A program made the position numbers and the translations under genes. From assembly GCA_946183915.1 (NCBI GenBank), contig CAMHDJ010000020.1, forward strand, positions 1 to 46,054: a stretch of 46,054 nt of DNA. The letters are read 5' to 3'. Positions 31,424 to 40,025 of the stretch are shown piece by piece; the stretch's first letter is position 1; every line of letters begins with the position of its first letter. The DNA comes from an uncultured Bacteroidales bacterium. Its GTDB lineage: Bacteria > Bacteroidota > Bacteroidia > Bacteroidales > P3. The notes under the pieces were generated by a model. The model was not told the origin of the DNA and made no database searches. It saw only the letters and a program-made list of their open reading frames with translations.

Positions 31424-32021
31424 GCGCCTGAGCGACATTCTGGACACCCTGCGCCGCGAGTGCCCGTGGGACCGCGTGCAGACCATGAAGAGCCTCCGCT
31501 ACCTCACCATCGAGGAGGTCCACGAGCTGAGCGAGGCCATCGTGGCCGCCGACGGCGACGAGATCAAGAAGGAGCTGGGCGACCTGGCCATGCACATCCT
31601 CTTCTACTGCAAGCTGGCCGAGGAGGCGGGCCTCTTCACGACGGCCGACGTCTACAACGCCGTCTGCGACAAGCTCGTCAGCCGCCACCCCTTCATCTAC
31701 CGCAAGGACGACTACCACGGCGAGAACTGGGAGCAGCTGAAGCAGCGCGAGGGCGACCACAAGGGGGTCCTCGACGGGGTGCCCAACTCGTTGCCCGCGC
31801 TCGTCAAGGCCATCCGCATGCAGGAGAAGGTGGCCGGCCGCACCACCGGCCGCCCCGACGGCGACATCGGCATCCGAACGCCCGAGGCGCTGCCCGACGA
31901 CCTGACCGAGGCCGACCTCGGCGACCGCCTCTTCGCCCTCGTCGACTGGGCCCGCCGCCACGGCATCAATGCCGACGACGCCCTCAGCGACGCCAACCGC
32001 CGCTTCCGCCAGCAGTGGTGA
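31395..32021 (+). CDS. mazG: Nucleoside triphosphate pyrophosphohydrolase MazG
   Basis: The protein has 208 aa. The first MazG motif ERLSDILDTLRRECPWDRVQT begins at residue 9. The metal-binding EExxE...ExxD pattern appears as TIEEVHELSEAI and IKKELGDLAMHILFY. The middle contains KLVSRHPFIY and the end holds the second, weaker repeat. MazG hydrolyses NTPs to NMPs and pyrophosphate, and in E. coli it lowers ppGpp-linked stress. Because the essential motif starts so early, the ATG at 31395 and its 29-bp overlap with rsh must be real. The stop is followed by a 258-bp gap with a repeat array. Confidence 0.93.
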   Translation: MESKTYTAFERLSDILDTLRRECPWDRVQTMKSLRYLTIEEVHELSEAIVAADGDEIKKELGDLAMHILFYCKLAEEAGLFTTADVYNAVCDKLVSRHPFIYRKDDYHGENWEQLKQREGDHKGVLDGVPNSLPALVKAIRMQEKVAGRTTGRPDGDIGIRTPEALPDDLTEADLGDRLFALVDWARRHGINADDALSDANRRFRQQW

Positions 32022-32059
32022 TCTTTTAACATTATTTATGAATTCCGCACACAATACGC

Positions 32060-32079
32060 CCTGAAAAGGCTGTTTCAGG
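32060..32079. other. Hairpin after mazG
   Basis: CCTGAAA (32060-32066) pairs perfectly with TTTCAGG (32073-32079) around AGGCTG. There is no T-run, so it is a weak terminator candidate only. A second perfect 7-bp hairpin (AAGATGC 32089-32095 with GCATCTT 32105-32111) follows and belongs to the adjacent repeat array. Confidence 0.45.
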
Positions 32080-32088
32080 CTATCATAC

Positions 32089-32171
32089 AAGATGCTCATT
32101 CTCTGCATCTTCCTTGCTTGTATGCATAGATGATGCCTGGGGGATGCTTGGAGGATGCCTGGGGGATGCTT
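32089..32171 (-). repeat. 11-bp-period array, AGGCATC family, copy 2 (reverse orientation)
   Basis: On the plus strand four 11-bp units run from 32128 to 32171: AGATGATGCCT, GGGGGATGCTT, GGAGGATGCCT, GGGGGATGCTT. These are reverse complements of the AGGCATCnnCC unit. Read on the minus strand they are followed by TGCATA and then an inverted GATGC, as in the copy at 20279. The element lies between mazG and ribBA and points away from ribBA. Confidence 0.85.
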
Positions 32172-32241
32172 TCAGGAGGCTGGTTTCTAGGCTCTTTGGC
32201 CGCTGCGGTGGCGGAGGGGTGCGCTATTCTGTTTTTTTTCG

Positions 32242-32249
32242 TATATTTG
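32242..32249 (+). promoter_or_regulatory. -7 element of ribBA
   Basis: TATATTTG matches the -7 consensus exactly, 30 bp before the ATG. The leader is too short to hold an FMN riboswitch. A -33 TTTG is not evident. Confidence 0.65.
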
Positions 32250-32279
32250 CACATCGCAAATGTAAGCCGAATAGATGTT

Positions 32280-33488
32280 ATGGAATTCAAACTCAATACG
32301 ATAGAAGAAGCCATCGAGGATTTCCGCGAGGGCAAGTTTGTCATTGTGGTCGACGATGAGGATCGCGAGAACGAAGGCGATTTCATCATGGCGGCCGAGA
32401 AGATCACGGCCGAGCATGTCAACTTCATGCTCAAGAACGGCCGCGGCGTGCTCTGCGCCCCGATCACCGAGGAGCGCTGCCACGAGCTGAACCTCGACAT
32501 GCAGGTGCACGACAACACGTCGCTCCTGGGCACGCCGTTCACGGTGACGGTGGACAACTTGGAGGACGGCTGCACGACGGGCGTCAGCATGCACGACCGC
32601 GCCTCGACCATCCGCGCCCTGGCCAATCCCGCCACGCGGGCCGACCAGCTGGGCCGTCCGGGCCACATCAACCCCCTGCGCGCCCGCAACGGCGGTGTGC
32701 TGGTCCGCGCCGGACACACCGAGGCGGCCGTCGACCTGGCCCGCCTCGCCGGCCTCTACCCCGCCGGCGCCCTGATCGAGATCATCAACGACGACGGCAC
32801 CATGGCCCGCATGCCCCAGCTGCAGGAGGTGGCCAAGCGCTTCGGACTGAAGATCATCACCATCAAGGACCTCATCGCCTACCGCGTGGCCCACGAGACC
32901 CTCATCCGCCGCGAGCAGGAGGTGTTCCTGCCCACCCGCTGGGGCAACTTCCAGCTGATCGCCTACACCCAGCTCGACAACGGGTCGACGCACATGGTGC
33001 TCAAGAAGGGCGAGTGGGAGGAAGGCGAGCCGGTGCTGGTGCGCGTGCACAGCAGTTGCGCCACGGGCGACATCTTCGGCTCGTGCAAGTGCGACTGCGG
33101 CGACCAGCTGCACCACGCCATGGAGATGATCGAGCGCGAGGGCAAGGGGCTGATAGCCTACATGAGCCAGGAGGGTCGCGGCATCGGATTGCTCAACAAG
33201 CTGAAGGCCTACCACCTGCAGGAGATGGGCCTCGACACGGTCGACGCCAACCTGCAGCTCGGCTTCAAGGCCGACGAGCGCGACTACGGCATCGGCGCCC
33301 AGATACTGCGCGACCAGAAGGTGACCAAGATGCGCCTGATCACCAACAACCCGGTGAAGCGCACGGGCCTCGAAGGCTACGGCCTCGAGGTGACGGAGAT
33401 CGTCCCCATCGTGATTGAGCCCAACAAGTACAACGAGCGCTACCTCAAGACCAAGCAGAACCGCATGGGCCACGACCTGCACCTGTAG
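32280..33488 (+). CDS. ribBA: Bifunctional DHBP synthase / GTP cyclohydrolase II
   Basis: The protein has 402 aa from [20 protein letters not shown]; the longer frame upstream runs through the promoter and repeat array. Residues 1 to about 200 are 3,4-dihydroxy-2-butanone-4-phosphate synthase ([11 protein letters not shown] acidic loop, then [16 protein letters not shown]). Residues about 205-402 are GTP cyclohydrolase II, with zinc Cys in [20 protein letters not shown] and the catalytic block [14 protein letters not shown]. The two halves start both branches of riboflavin synthesis. Transcription appears monocistronic, bounded by its own promoter and a strong terminator. Confidence 0.96.
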   Translation: MEFKLNTIEEAIEDFREGKFVIVVDDEDRENEGDFIMAAEKITAEHVNFMLKNGRGVLCAPITEERCHELNLDMQVHDNTSLLGTPFTVTVDNLEDGCTTGVSMHDRASTIRALANPATRADQLGRPGHINPLRARNGGVLVRAGHTEAAVDLARLAGLYPAGALIEIINDDGTMARMPQLQEVAKRFGLKIITIKDLIAYRVAHETLIRREQEVFLPTRWGNFQLIAYTQLDNGSTHMVLKKGEWEEGEPVLVRVHSSCATGDIFGSCKCDCGDQLHHAMEMIEREGKGLIAYMSQEGRGIGLLNKLKAYHLQEMGLDTVDANLQLGFKADERDYGIGAQILRDQKVTKMRLITNNPVKRTGLEGYGLEVTEIVPIVIEPNKYNERYLKTKQNRMGHDLHL

Positions 33489-33510
33489 GCCGTGAGCGAG
33501 GGTAAAGAAG

Positions 33511-33550
33511 AAGGGCAGGCGCGTCTTTGACGCGCCTGCCCTTTGCTTTT
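33511..33550 (+). terminator. Bidirectional intrinsic terminator
   Basis: A perfect 15-bp stem (33511-33525 with 33529-33543) with a TTT loop is followed by TGCTTTT. It separates the convergent ribBA and ccsBA genes, only 13 bp before the ccsBA stop. Confidence 0.9.
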
Positions 33551-33562
33551 AGGGTGTCTGCA

Positions 33563-35617
33563 TTAGTTGTAGGCGTGCATGCCGCCCAGCAGCAGGTTGA
33601 CGCCGAAGTAGGTGATGATGACGCTGAAGAAGGCCAGCACGCAGTAGAGATGGAAGGCGCGCGGGCGCGCGAGGACGCCGCGGTGGAGGGGCAGGGCGTA
33701 GACGATCAGCGTGATGAGGGCCCAGACCTCCTTGGGATCCCAGCTCCAATAGCTGCCCCACGAGATGTTGGCCCACACGGCCCCGATGATGATGCCCAGG
33801 GCCAGCAGGGTGACGGCGGGGTAGAGGAGCAGGAGGTTCAGCCGGCGGTAGCCCTCGGCGTCGGTGGCCAGGCCCGCCAGGCCGCCCATCATCGCGAAGA
33901 AGAGGAGGGCGTAGGCGCACATGATGACGGCCACATGGAGCGTCAGCAGGGGCGAGTTGAGCACCGGCATGAGGTTGGTGATGGGCGGATTGCTGCCGCT
34001 CATCATGGCCACGAGCAGGCAGAAACCCGTGGTCAGCATGCCGGCCGGCAGGGCCATCGGGTGGCGACGGCCGAGCAGCAGGGCCACCAGGCCGATGACG
34101 ATGGCCATGAGGTTCATCGAGTCGAAGCCTCCGGCCATGGGGGCATGGCCGCCGGCCACCCAGCGCAGCACGAAGATCGCCAGCAGGAACGCGGTCAGCG
34201 CCGCCACCCACGCGGTGGTGGCGGTGCGCAACCAGGCGGGGAGGTGCTTGCTGCGGCGCTGGCGCACGAGGCTGTAGGCGAAGCAGAGCAGGCCCAGCGT
34301 GATGCAGGTCATGGGCAGCCAGCGGCCGGTGGTGAGCGCGTTGTAGAGGCGTTCGGCCCGGGTGCGGGTGGGCTGCTCGTCGAAGCGGGCGGTCTGGTAC
34401 TGGCGGGTCTTGTCGAAGACGCGCTCCAGCTCCGCGTAGTCGCCCTTGAGGACCAGCTCCTGGCAGTAGCTCTGCCACTGGCGGATGAACAAGTACTCGT
34501 CGTCGGCCACCGTGAGCGGCAGGTTGTCGTTCTGGCCGTACCAGTTGCCCTCCACGGGGAAGATCTTGAGCAGCTTGCCGCGTAGGAGCATCTGCACCAG
34601 GTTGTACTTCTCGTTGGCGGCGCGCAGGTTCTTGGCGCTCATGGGGCCGAAGGTGGTGTCGGCGAGGAAGGCCATCTGGCTCACGGAGGCGCGCTTCGGC
34701 AGGTTCAGCTCGGCGGCTCCTTTGAGTTTGACGGCGGGCTCGTCGGCCCAGTCGGCGTAGTAGAAGAGGTAGCCGCTGAGCACCTGCTCGGGCGTCAGGC
34801 CGTGGTAGGTGGCGTTGCCGGTGAGCTTGGTGGTGAAGTCCTTGGCGAAGGTCTGCAGCGGGCAGACGCGTCCCTTGTAGAGGATGTACATCTGGCCCAT
34901 GCGGTCGGCCGTGGAGCGCGGCAGGGTTTGCGGCGTGGCCGAGGCGGCGCCGGGCAGCAGGAGCATCAGGGCCACGGCGGCCCCTTTCAGCAGCTGGCGG
35001 AAGCGCCCCTTGGGGCTGACCATCAGGCCGACAAGGCCTATCAATAGTATGGCGTAGCCGCAGTAGGTGACGCCGATGCCCCAGGGGTCGTGGGCCACGC
35101 TGAGGGTCGACGACCCGTCGTCGCCGTAGTCTTCTTGGTAGAAGCGGTAGCCCCGATGGCGGAGGATGTTGTTCATCGAGATGTCCTGGCGTTGGCCTTC
35201 GACCACCACGTGGCTCACGAAGTCCATCGGGGTGCGGGTGCCGGGGTAGGGCACCACCTCGAAGCTCTCCAGCTCCATCTCGAAGGGCAGTGTGGCGCTG
35301 TGGCCGTTGCCGGTGTCGATGGTGGTGGAGCGCACGCCGGGCTGGAGGGTCATGCTGCCGTGCAGGCCGGTCCATGTGGTCAGGGCGCCACCCAGCAGGA
35401 TGACCACCACCGAGGCGTGGACCAGCAGCAGGCTGGGCCGACGCCACATCTTGCCCTGCACGATGGCCACCCCGGCAGCCATGGCTACCAGGGCCATCAG
35501 GACGATGAACCACCATTGGTCGTAGATTCGCACCTCGGGGTGCAGGCGTTCGATGATGGTGCCGGCGGCGAGCACTGCCACCACCACTGCCATCAGGGCT
35601 ACTCTAAACTTCTTCAT
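33563..35617 (-). CDS. ccsBA: Cytochrome c synthase, CcsB-CcsA fusion
   Basis: The protein has 684 aa. The N-terminal part (1 to about 360) has ResB/CcsB features: TM helices near residues 7-24, 36-53 and 65-83, a periplasmic beta-rich region, and a TM near 190-205. The C-terminal part has multiple TM helices and the CcsA tryptophan-rich haem-handling motif WGSYWSWDPKEVW (about residue 619). System II synthases export haem and attach it to CxxCH motifs. It is the last gene of a minus-strand operon, 9 bp after a gene for a di-heme cytochrome, its probable client. Fused CcsBA proteins are typical of Bacteroidota and epsilonproteobacteria. Confidence 0.92.
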   Translation of the reverse strand: MKKFRVALMAVVVAVLAAGTIIERLHPEVRIYDQWWFIVLMALVAMAAGVAIVQGKMWRRPSLLLVHASVVVILLGGALTTWTGLHGSMTLQPGVRSTTIDTGNGHSATLPFEMELESFEVVPYPGTRTPMDFVSHVVVEGQRQDISMNNILRHRGYRFYQEDYGDDGSSTLSVAHDPWGIGVTYCGYAILLIGLVGLMVSPKGRFRQLLKGAAVALMLLLPGAASATPQTLPRSTADRMGQMYILYKGRVCPLQTFAKDFTTKLTGNATYHGLTPEQVLSGYLFYYADWADEPAVKLKGAAELNLPKRASVSQMAFLADTTFGPMSAKNLRAANEKYNLVQMLLRGKLLKIFPVEGNWYGQNDNLPLTVADDEYLFIRQWQSYCQELVLKGDYAELERVFDKTRQYQTARFDEQPTRTRAERLYNALTTGRWLPMTCITLGLLCFAYSLVRQRRSKHLPAWLRTATTAWVAALTAFLLAIFVLRWVAGGHAPMAGGFDSMNLMAIVIGLVALLLGRRHPMALPAGMLTTGFCLLVAMMSGSNPPITNLMPVLNSPLLTLHVAVIMCAYALLFFAMMGGLAGLATDAEGYRRLNLLLLYPAVTLLALGIIIGAVWANISWGSYWSWDPKEVWALITLIVYALPLHRGVLARPRAFHLYCVLAFFSVIITYFGVNLLLGGMHAYN

Positions 35618-35626
35618 TATGGGATT

Positions 35627-37201
35627 TTAAATGGCGTTAATAAACTTGACAACGGCGTCGCGGTCGGCCTTGTTGAGCTCGCGGAACTTCTCGACCGTCC
35701 AGCGGGCGTCGCTCTGCGGGGCACCGTGCCACATGATGGCCTCGATGACGTTGCGGGCGCGACAGTCGTGCAGGCGGTCGGCATGGCCGGAGCAGATGGG
35801 CGCCAGGCCGCGGCCCCAGAGGGGAGTGGTGCGGCACCAGCCGGTGCGGATGTCGTTCTTCATGAAGAGACGGTGTTGCACCATGTCGCTGTAGGGCCAG
35901 ATCTTCTGGTGCGGATAGCGGGGCAGGCGGGCATCGCCGTCGGCGAAGAAGCCGTTGGGATCGGTGAAGCGGTCGTCGCCGGTCTCCCAGCTCGGGCGGT
36001 GGCAGGTGGCGCAGCCCATCTCGGTGAAGAGCTTTTTGCCGCGCTGCACGGTGGCGTCAGCCAGGTTGCGGGCGGCAGGCACGGCCAGTCCGCGGTGCCA
36101 CACCATGAAGTTCACGTAGTCCTGATCGCTCATCTCGATGGGCAGGGTGTCGCACATGAGGTAGTTGTAGATGTCGGTCTCGGGGTCGCCGGTCTTGTTC
36201 CACTCGGGGAAGTAGGTGTAGAAGTCGGCCTGCACCTCGGGATCCTGCGAGGCGGTGCGGGCGTAGATGCTCTTGTTGAGCGAGAGGTAGTGGCTGCGGC
36301 GGTCGCTGCGGGTCACGTTGGGAATGTTCCAGATGGCATTGGCGCCGGCGGCATCCTGCAGGGGTCCACGGCTGAGGGCGTAGGTGAAGCGCTTGGGATG
36401 GGTGGTGTTGCCGTAGAGCGAGGCCCAGTCGGCACCGCCCCAGATGGCGGGGTTGAGGGTGGCGCCGGCGTCATACTCGCGCTGGTACTGCGCCTTGAGC
36501 GAGTCGTCGTCGATGGCGTCGAGCAGGCCGGTACCGTAGATGCCGATGGTGCTCTCCAGGCGGAAGGCCAGGTCGCCGTAGGAGGTGCCCTCCGAGAAGG
36601 GGGCGTAGAAGGCGTCTTCGGGGATGTTCACCTCGGGGTAGATCAGGCTGTAGGTCTCGCCGTCGGCGAAGCGGTTGCCCCATTCGTCGGTGTATTCCAG
36701 CCAGTCGATGGTGATCTTCTCCTCGTCGATCGAGGGTTTGAAGGGGGCCACCGCCTTGGTCTGCGGCATGCCGGCCACCGAGGTCTCGTAGGCGTTGGTG
36801 TTCTTGTTGTAGACCACCAGCAGGTAGCCGTTGCCCCAGTCGTCGGCGCGGTAGCGGTCCATGCGGCGTCCGTGTCCGTAGCCGGGGTGGCAGCTCTCGC
36901 AGCTGGAGCGCACGTACATCGGGCCGAGGCCGTTGAAGGGCGGGTTGTTCTGGGTGATGGTGTGTTCGAAGAAGAACTCACCGTACTTGAAGGCGTTGAC
37001 CATGCCCGCCTGTTCGACGGCGGGGGTGGGGTCCTCGTAGGCCGAGGCGCTCTGGTTGAAGGTGGTGCCCAGCAGGCCGCCGGCGTAGGTCTCCTCCTCG
37101 ACGCCCTCGGCGGGGGTCGGGTCGGGCTCCGGATCGTGGTTGCAGGCGCTGAAACCAGCGGCCAGCAAGGCCACGCCAAGCAGATAGATTGATCGTTTCA
37201 T
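35627..37201 (-). CDS. Di-heme cytochrome lipoprotein (DUF1111 / thiol oxidoreductase-like)
   Basis: The protein has 524 aa. The lipoprotein signal MKRSIYLLGVALLAAGFSAC makes Cys20 the anchor, followed by a Pro/Glu-rich linker. Two haem c motifs are visible: CESCH (about residue 100) and CATCH (about 395). GPMYVRSSCESCHPGYG and FTEMGCATCHRP resemble the 'thiol oxidoreductase' DUF1111 family, which is often encoded beside imelysin genes in iron-related loci. The protein is probably on a periplasm-facing membrane surface. It lies between imelysin (27 bp upstream) and ccsBA. The substrate is unknown; a role in iron oxidation state or uptake is inferred from context. Confidence 0.88.
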   Translation of the reverse strand: MKRSIYLLGVALLAAGFSACNHDPEPDPTPAEGVEEETYAGGLLGTTFNQSASAYEDPTPAVEQAGMVNAFKYGEFFFEHTITQNNPPFNGLGPMYVRSSCESCHPGYGHGRRMDRYRADDWGNGYLLVVYNKNTNAYETSVAGMPQTKAVAPFKPSIDEEKITIDWLEYTDEWGNRFADGETYSLIYPEVNIPEDAFYAPFSEGTSYGDLAFRLESTIGIYGTGLLDAIDDDSLKAQYQREYDAGATLNPAIWGGADWASLYGNTTHPKRFTYALSRGPLQDAAGANAIWNIPNVTRSDRRSHYLSLNKSIYARTASQDPEVQADFYTYFPEWNKTGDPETDIYNYLMCDTLPIEMSDQDYVNFMVWHRGLAVPAARNLADATVQRGKKLFTEMGCATCHRPSWETGDDRFTDPNGFFADGDARLPRYPHQKIWPYSDMVQHRLFMKNDIRTGWCRTTPLWGRGLAPICSGHADRLHDCRARNVIEAIMWHGAPQSDARWTVEKFRELNKADRDAVVKFINAI

Positions 37202-37228
37202 CTCTTGTGTGTTTAGTTGTTGTTAGGA

Positions 37229-38383
37229 TTAGTTGTTGCCGATGGCGTCGATGACCTCGTCGAGCACGCCCTCGAGGGCGGCACAGGCCTCGACGGCCTC
37301 GCCGTTCTTCGGGTCGGAGTAGTGCTCCACGAAGGGGGCCGGCATGGCGTCGATCTTCTCCAGGGAGGTGGTGATGGCGTCCTGCACGCGGGCGTCGAGC
37401 GAGGCGTCGATGGCCTTCACGTAGTTGTGGAGCGACTTCTCGTTGTCGCGCTGGCCTTCGATACCACCCAGGTAGACGTTCTGGATGCTGACGATGTTGT
37501 TGTGGAAGTCGATGATGGACATGTGGCTGTAGGGCGATTCGATGTAGGTGATGTCCTCGCCGTCGTAGGCCGAGTTGATCTTCGAGCTGCCCACCTCGTC
37601 GGCGATGTCGGCGCAGCCTTGCACGATGGCGATCAAGGCTGCCTTGCGGCTGACGTAGGTGCTGCCAGCCTGACCGGCCTGCTTGATGTTCTGGCCGTAG
37701 CTCAAGTCGCCGCCGGCCACGGTGTACTGCATCTCCATGTCGTCCAGTTTGGCCACATGGCTGGCGGGGGCGGCGTCGCCGAGCCAGCCCACCTCGAGCT
37801 GGAAGCAGCGGTTGCGCAGGTCGCCCGCCACGGCCACGGCGTAGGTCCACTGGTCGGCCGTGATCTGGTCCACCGTCTTGGGCTGCCCGTTGGCAAAGAG
37901 GATGTACTCCAGGCCGTGGAAGCCCAGGAGCGCGTTGCCCAGCTGCTCGCCGGCCACCACGTCGCCGTCTTCGCCGGCCAGCAGGGCCAGCATGGCGCTG
38001 TTGCCCATCAGGGTGTTAAAGGCGTTCTCGTCGAGCGGCCACGAGTCGATGTGGGGGTCGATGCCGAAGTCGCCGGCGGCGCCGAAGAGGAAGGCCTCGC
38101 TCTTCTCCCACTGCTCGCGGGCCTGGAGGAAGATGGCGCAGGCGTCCTGCAGCCCGGCGTTGGTGGGGGTGGTCTTGAGGGTGGCCAGCATCGAGGCCAG
38201 CAGCTCGGTCTTCTCGGCCAGGGCCGTGTAGGTCGGCGCCACGGTGTGGTCCACAAACTGCGTGGTCACCTCGAGGGCCGTCTCGTCGTTGATCTCGTAG
38301 GGATCGTCCTTGCACCCGGCAAGGCCCAGCGTCATGGCCGACACGGCCACGACGGCAAACATGTTGCGAATGTTTTTCTTCAT
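37229..38383 (-). CDS. Imelysin-family lipoprotein (iron-associated, M75)
   Basis: The protein has 384 aa. The signal MKKNIRNMFAVVAVSAMTLGLAGC places the lipid anchor at Cys24. The helical body contains GDFGIDPHIDSWPLDENAF and the GxHxxE motif as GFHGLEYILF (about residue 153), the hallmark of imelysin/IrpA-type proteins. Members are iron-regulated surface or periplasmic proteins thought to bind iron; the old peptidase assignment is doubtful. It sits between a porin and a di-heme cytochrome, so the three probably form one envelope pathway. Confidence 0.9.
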   Translation of the reverse strand: MKKNIRNMFAVVAVSAMTLGLAGCKDDPYEINDETALEVTTQFVDHTVAPTYTALAEKTELLASMLATLKTTPTNAGLQDACAIFLQAREQWEKSEAFLFGAAGDFGIDPHIDSWPLDENAFNTLMGNSAMLALLAGEDGDVVAGEQLGNALLGFHGLEYILFANGQPKTVDQITADQWTYAVAVAGDLRNRCFQLEVGWLGDAAPASHVAKLDDMEMQYTVAGGDLSYGQNIKQAGQAGSTYVSRKAALIAIVQGCADIADEVGSSKINSAYDGEDITYIESPYSHMSIIDFHNNIVSIQNVYLGGIEGQRDNEKSLHNYVKAIDASLDARVQDAITTSLEKIDAMPAPFVEHYSDPKNGEAVEACAALEGVLDEVIDAIGNN

Positions 38384-38421
38384 AGTGATTGTTGTATTTT
38401 TAGTTGGTTCTTATTTGTTTA

Positions 38422-39714
38422 CTATCGGGTGAAGAAGCCCGTCCACGTGACGCCCAGGGCGCAGTAGGGCTCGTTGTTGTACTGCTCGGCCAGCAGGCGC
38501 ACGCCGGCTTCGGCCTTGACGGTCACCTCCGGCAGCGGGCAGTAGTTGAGGCCGGCGCTGACCACCTGCCGCTCGCACCAGCCCACGTCGGTCTGGTGCT
38601 CCGAGGGCACGAAGCTGTCGTAGTGGTCGTAGCGTCCGAAGAGGTAGAGCCTCTGCGAGGTGCGGCTCCAAGCCAGCAGGTTCAGGCCCGCCTCGACCGA
38701 GGCGTCCCAGGCCGCCTGCGCCACGGTGGTGTGGGGGTAGGGGTTGCCGCTCATGGTGGTCTGGTTCTTGTTGTGGGCCGAGATGGCGCTGGCGTCGCCC
38801 AGGAAGCCGTAGTCGGCGTTGCCGCGCACGGTCACCACGCGGTTGCGGTACTCGAAGTCGAAGGCCCCGATGAGCACCGTGCCCCGCACGTCGGCAAAAC
38901 GCGACGAGTCGCCGTAGATGCTGGTCGTGATGTCGTTGTTGAACGAGTTGCCGGCATATCCGCTCAGGCTCAGCCTGAGGCCCGGCAGCCCCGTCCAGTC
39001 CACGCGCAAGGCCGTGGCCAGGCGGTTGGCCGGCCGAAATTCGTAGGGCGAGGCGCTCCCGTTGTGGATCCAGCCCTGGTCGTTGAAGAGGTAGGCGTTG
39101 AGGCCGGGGATGACCTGCGCCTCGTAGCGCCAGTGGCCCACGCGGCCCCACAGCGCGAGGCCCGTCTCGTGCCACGTGCACGGCATGATCGTGTTCTCCC
39201 CCTCGGGCCGGTAGACGCCGAAGAAGCGGTTGGGCGTGTGGTTGTTGTTGATCATGCCGACGGGCACCACGATGTGGCCCGCGCGGATGTTGAAGGCGCG
39301 CGAAAAGCTCTTCTGCACCCAGAACTGCTCCAGCGCCACCTCGCCGCCGCGCTCCACCTCCTGCTCGAACTCGCCCGTCTCCTCCATCTCCTTCTCCACG
39401 GCGGCCTCGACGCCCCCGTGCTCGAACTCGATTTCGGTGCCCATCGTCCATCCGTGGCCGAAGTCGTAGCCCAGCATGATCACAGCGTGCGGCAGGTCCA
39501 CGCGGCCGTAGCTCGGCGCGTCGGCGTAGCGCGACGGGAAGGAGTAGCGGAACACATTGTCCGAATAGAAGTGGCGGCTGTAGACAGCCTCGCCGTAGCC
39601 GCCCACCGTCAGGCGGCTTTTCGTCGCCGCGCTGTCGCTCTGGGCCGAAACGGTACCCGCCGCCAGCGTGGCCAGCAGCAGGTAGAGTGTTGATAATTTT
39701 ACAGTTATTCGCAT
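38422..39714 (-). CDS. Outer-membrane porin-like beta-barrel
   Basis: The protein has 430 aa. The signal peptide MRITVKLSTLYLLLATLAAG ends near SAQ. The mature protein is rich in alternating aromatic/polar strands, starting RLTVGGYGEAVYSRHFYSDN and including LPHAVIMLGYDFGHGWTMGTEIEFEHGG, GHIVVPVGMINNNHTPNRFFG and the end CALGVTWTGFF. The pattern is that of porins of the phosphate/OprO-like group in Bacteroidota. An unusual acidic insert (EAAVEKEMEETGEFEQEVER, about 105-125) interrupts a strand and may be a metal-binding loop. It is first in an operon with imelysin, di-heme cytochrome and ccsBA. Confidence 0.85.
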   Translation of the reverse strand: MRITVKLSTLYLLLATLAAGTVSAQSDSAATKSRLTVGGYGEAVYSRHFYSDNVFRYSFPSRYADAPSYGRVDLPHAVIMLGYDFGHGWTMGTEIEFEHGGVEAAVEKEMEETGEFEQEVERGGEVALEQFWVQKSFSRAFNIRAGHIVVPVGMINNNHTPNRFFGVYRPEGENTIMPCTWHETGLALWGRVGHWRYEAQVIPGLNAYLFNDQGWIHNGSASPYEFRPANRLATALRVDWTGLPGLRLSLSGYAGNSFNNDITTSIYGDSSRFADVRGTVLIGAFDFEYRNRVVTVRGNADYGFLGDASAISAHNKNQTTMSGNPYPHTTVAQAAWDASVEAGLNLLAWSRTSQRLYLFGRYDHYDSFVPSEHQTDVGWCERQVVSAGLNYCPLPEVTVKAEAGVRLLAEQYNNEPYCALGVTWTGFFTR

Positions 39715-39737
39715 AGTTGATCAAGTTTTCGAGTCTG

Positions 39738-39769
39738 CAAAAATACAATCGCGCTCCCTACTGGACAAT
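39738..39769 (-). promoter_or_regulatory. Promoter of the porin-imelysin-cytochrome operon
   Basis: On the minus strand TATTTTTG (39738-39745) is a perfect -7 element. ATTG (39766-39769), 20 bp upstream, matches three of four -33 bases. The leader to the porin ATG is about 20 nt. Confidence 0.65.
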
Positions 39770-39808
39770 AACCAAAAGTGGTGATTTGATCATTCAAAAC
39801 CCTTGCTC

Positions 39809-39869
39809 CGCCCTGACTTCTCCCTGATGGCTCCCTGATGACTCCCTGATGACTCTCTTAAAACCAGGG
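39809..39869 (+). repeat. 11-bp-period array, CTCCCTGATGA units
   Basis: A degenerate unit CGCCCTGACTT (39809-39819) is followed by CTCCCTGATGG, CTCCCTGATGA and CTCCCTGATGA (39820-39852) and a decayed unit starting CTCTCTT. An inverted CCAGGG (39864-39869) follows. Each step is exactly 11 bp. Confidence 0.8.
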
Positions 39870-39969
39870 TGAAATCCTTGCCCTGTCAGCGTTTTGCGAG
39901 TTTTCCAGCATGGTTGACACACTTCCGGAAGGCTAGATGGCTCGTTTAGAATGGTTTAAATGTGCAAAA

Positions 39970-40013
39970 TAGATCGTGCACGATCTAATTTTTTAACCTA
40001 AATTAATTTAAAT
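39970..40013. repeat. 18-bp palindrome with T-run, copy 3
   Basis: TAGATCGTGCACGATCTA (39970-39987) is identical to the copies at 24838 and 25119. It is followed by ATTTTTT and an AT-rich tail (CTAAATTAATTTAAATT) that recurs with changes after the half copy at 40129. Confidence 0.8.
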
Positions 40014-40025
40014 TGGCTGTTTTGG

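Noticed and set aside
29543-31486. A 647-codon open frame opposite rsh
   Set aside because: Rsh motifs on the plus strand are complete. The antisense frame is a by-product of codon bias.
32242-32279. FMN riboswitch before ribBA
   Set aside because: The promoter lies 30 bp before the start codon, leaving no room for the aptamer, and no RFN-like elements are seen upstream.
35090-37192. A 700-codon plus-strand frame across ccsBA and the di-heme cytochrome
   Set aside because: It spans two genes with haem motifs and signal peptides on the other strand, and its own translation is compositionally biased.
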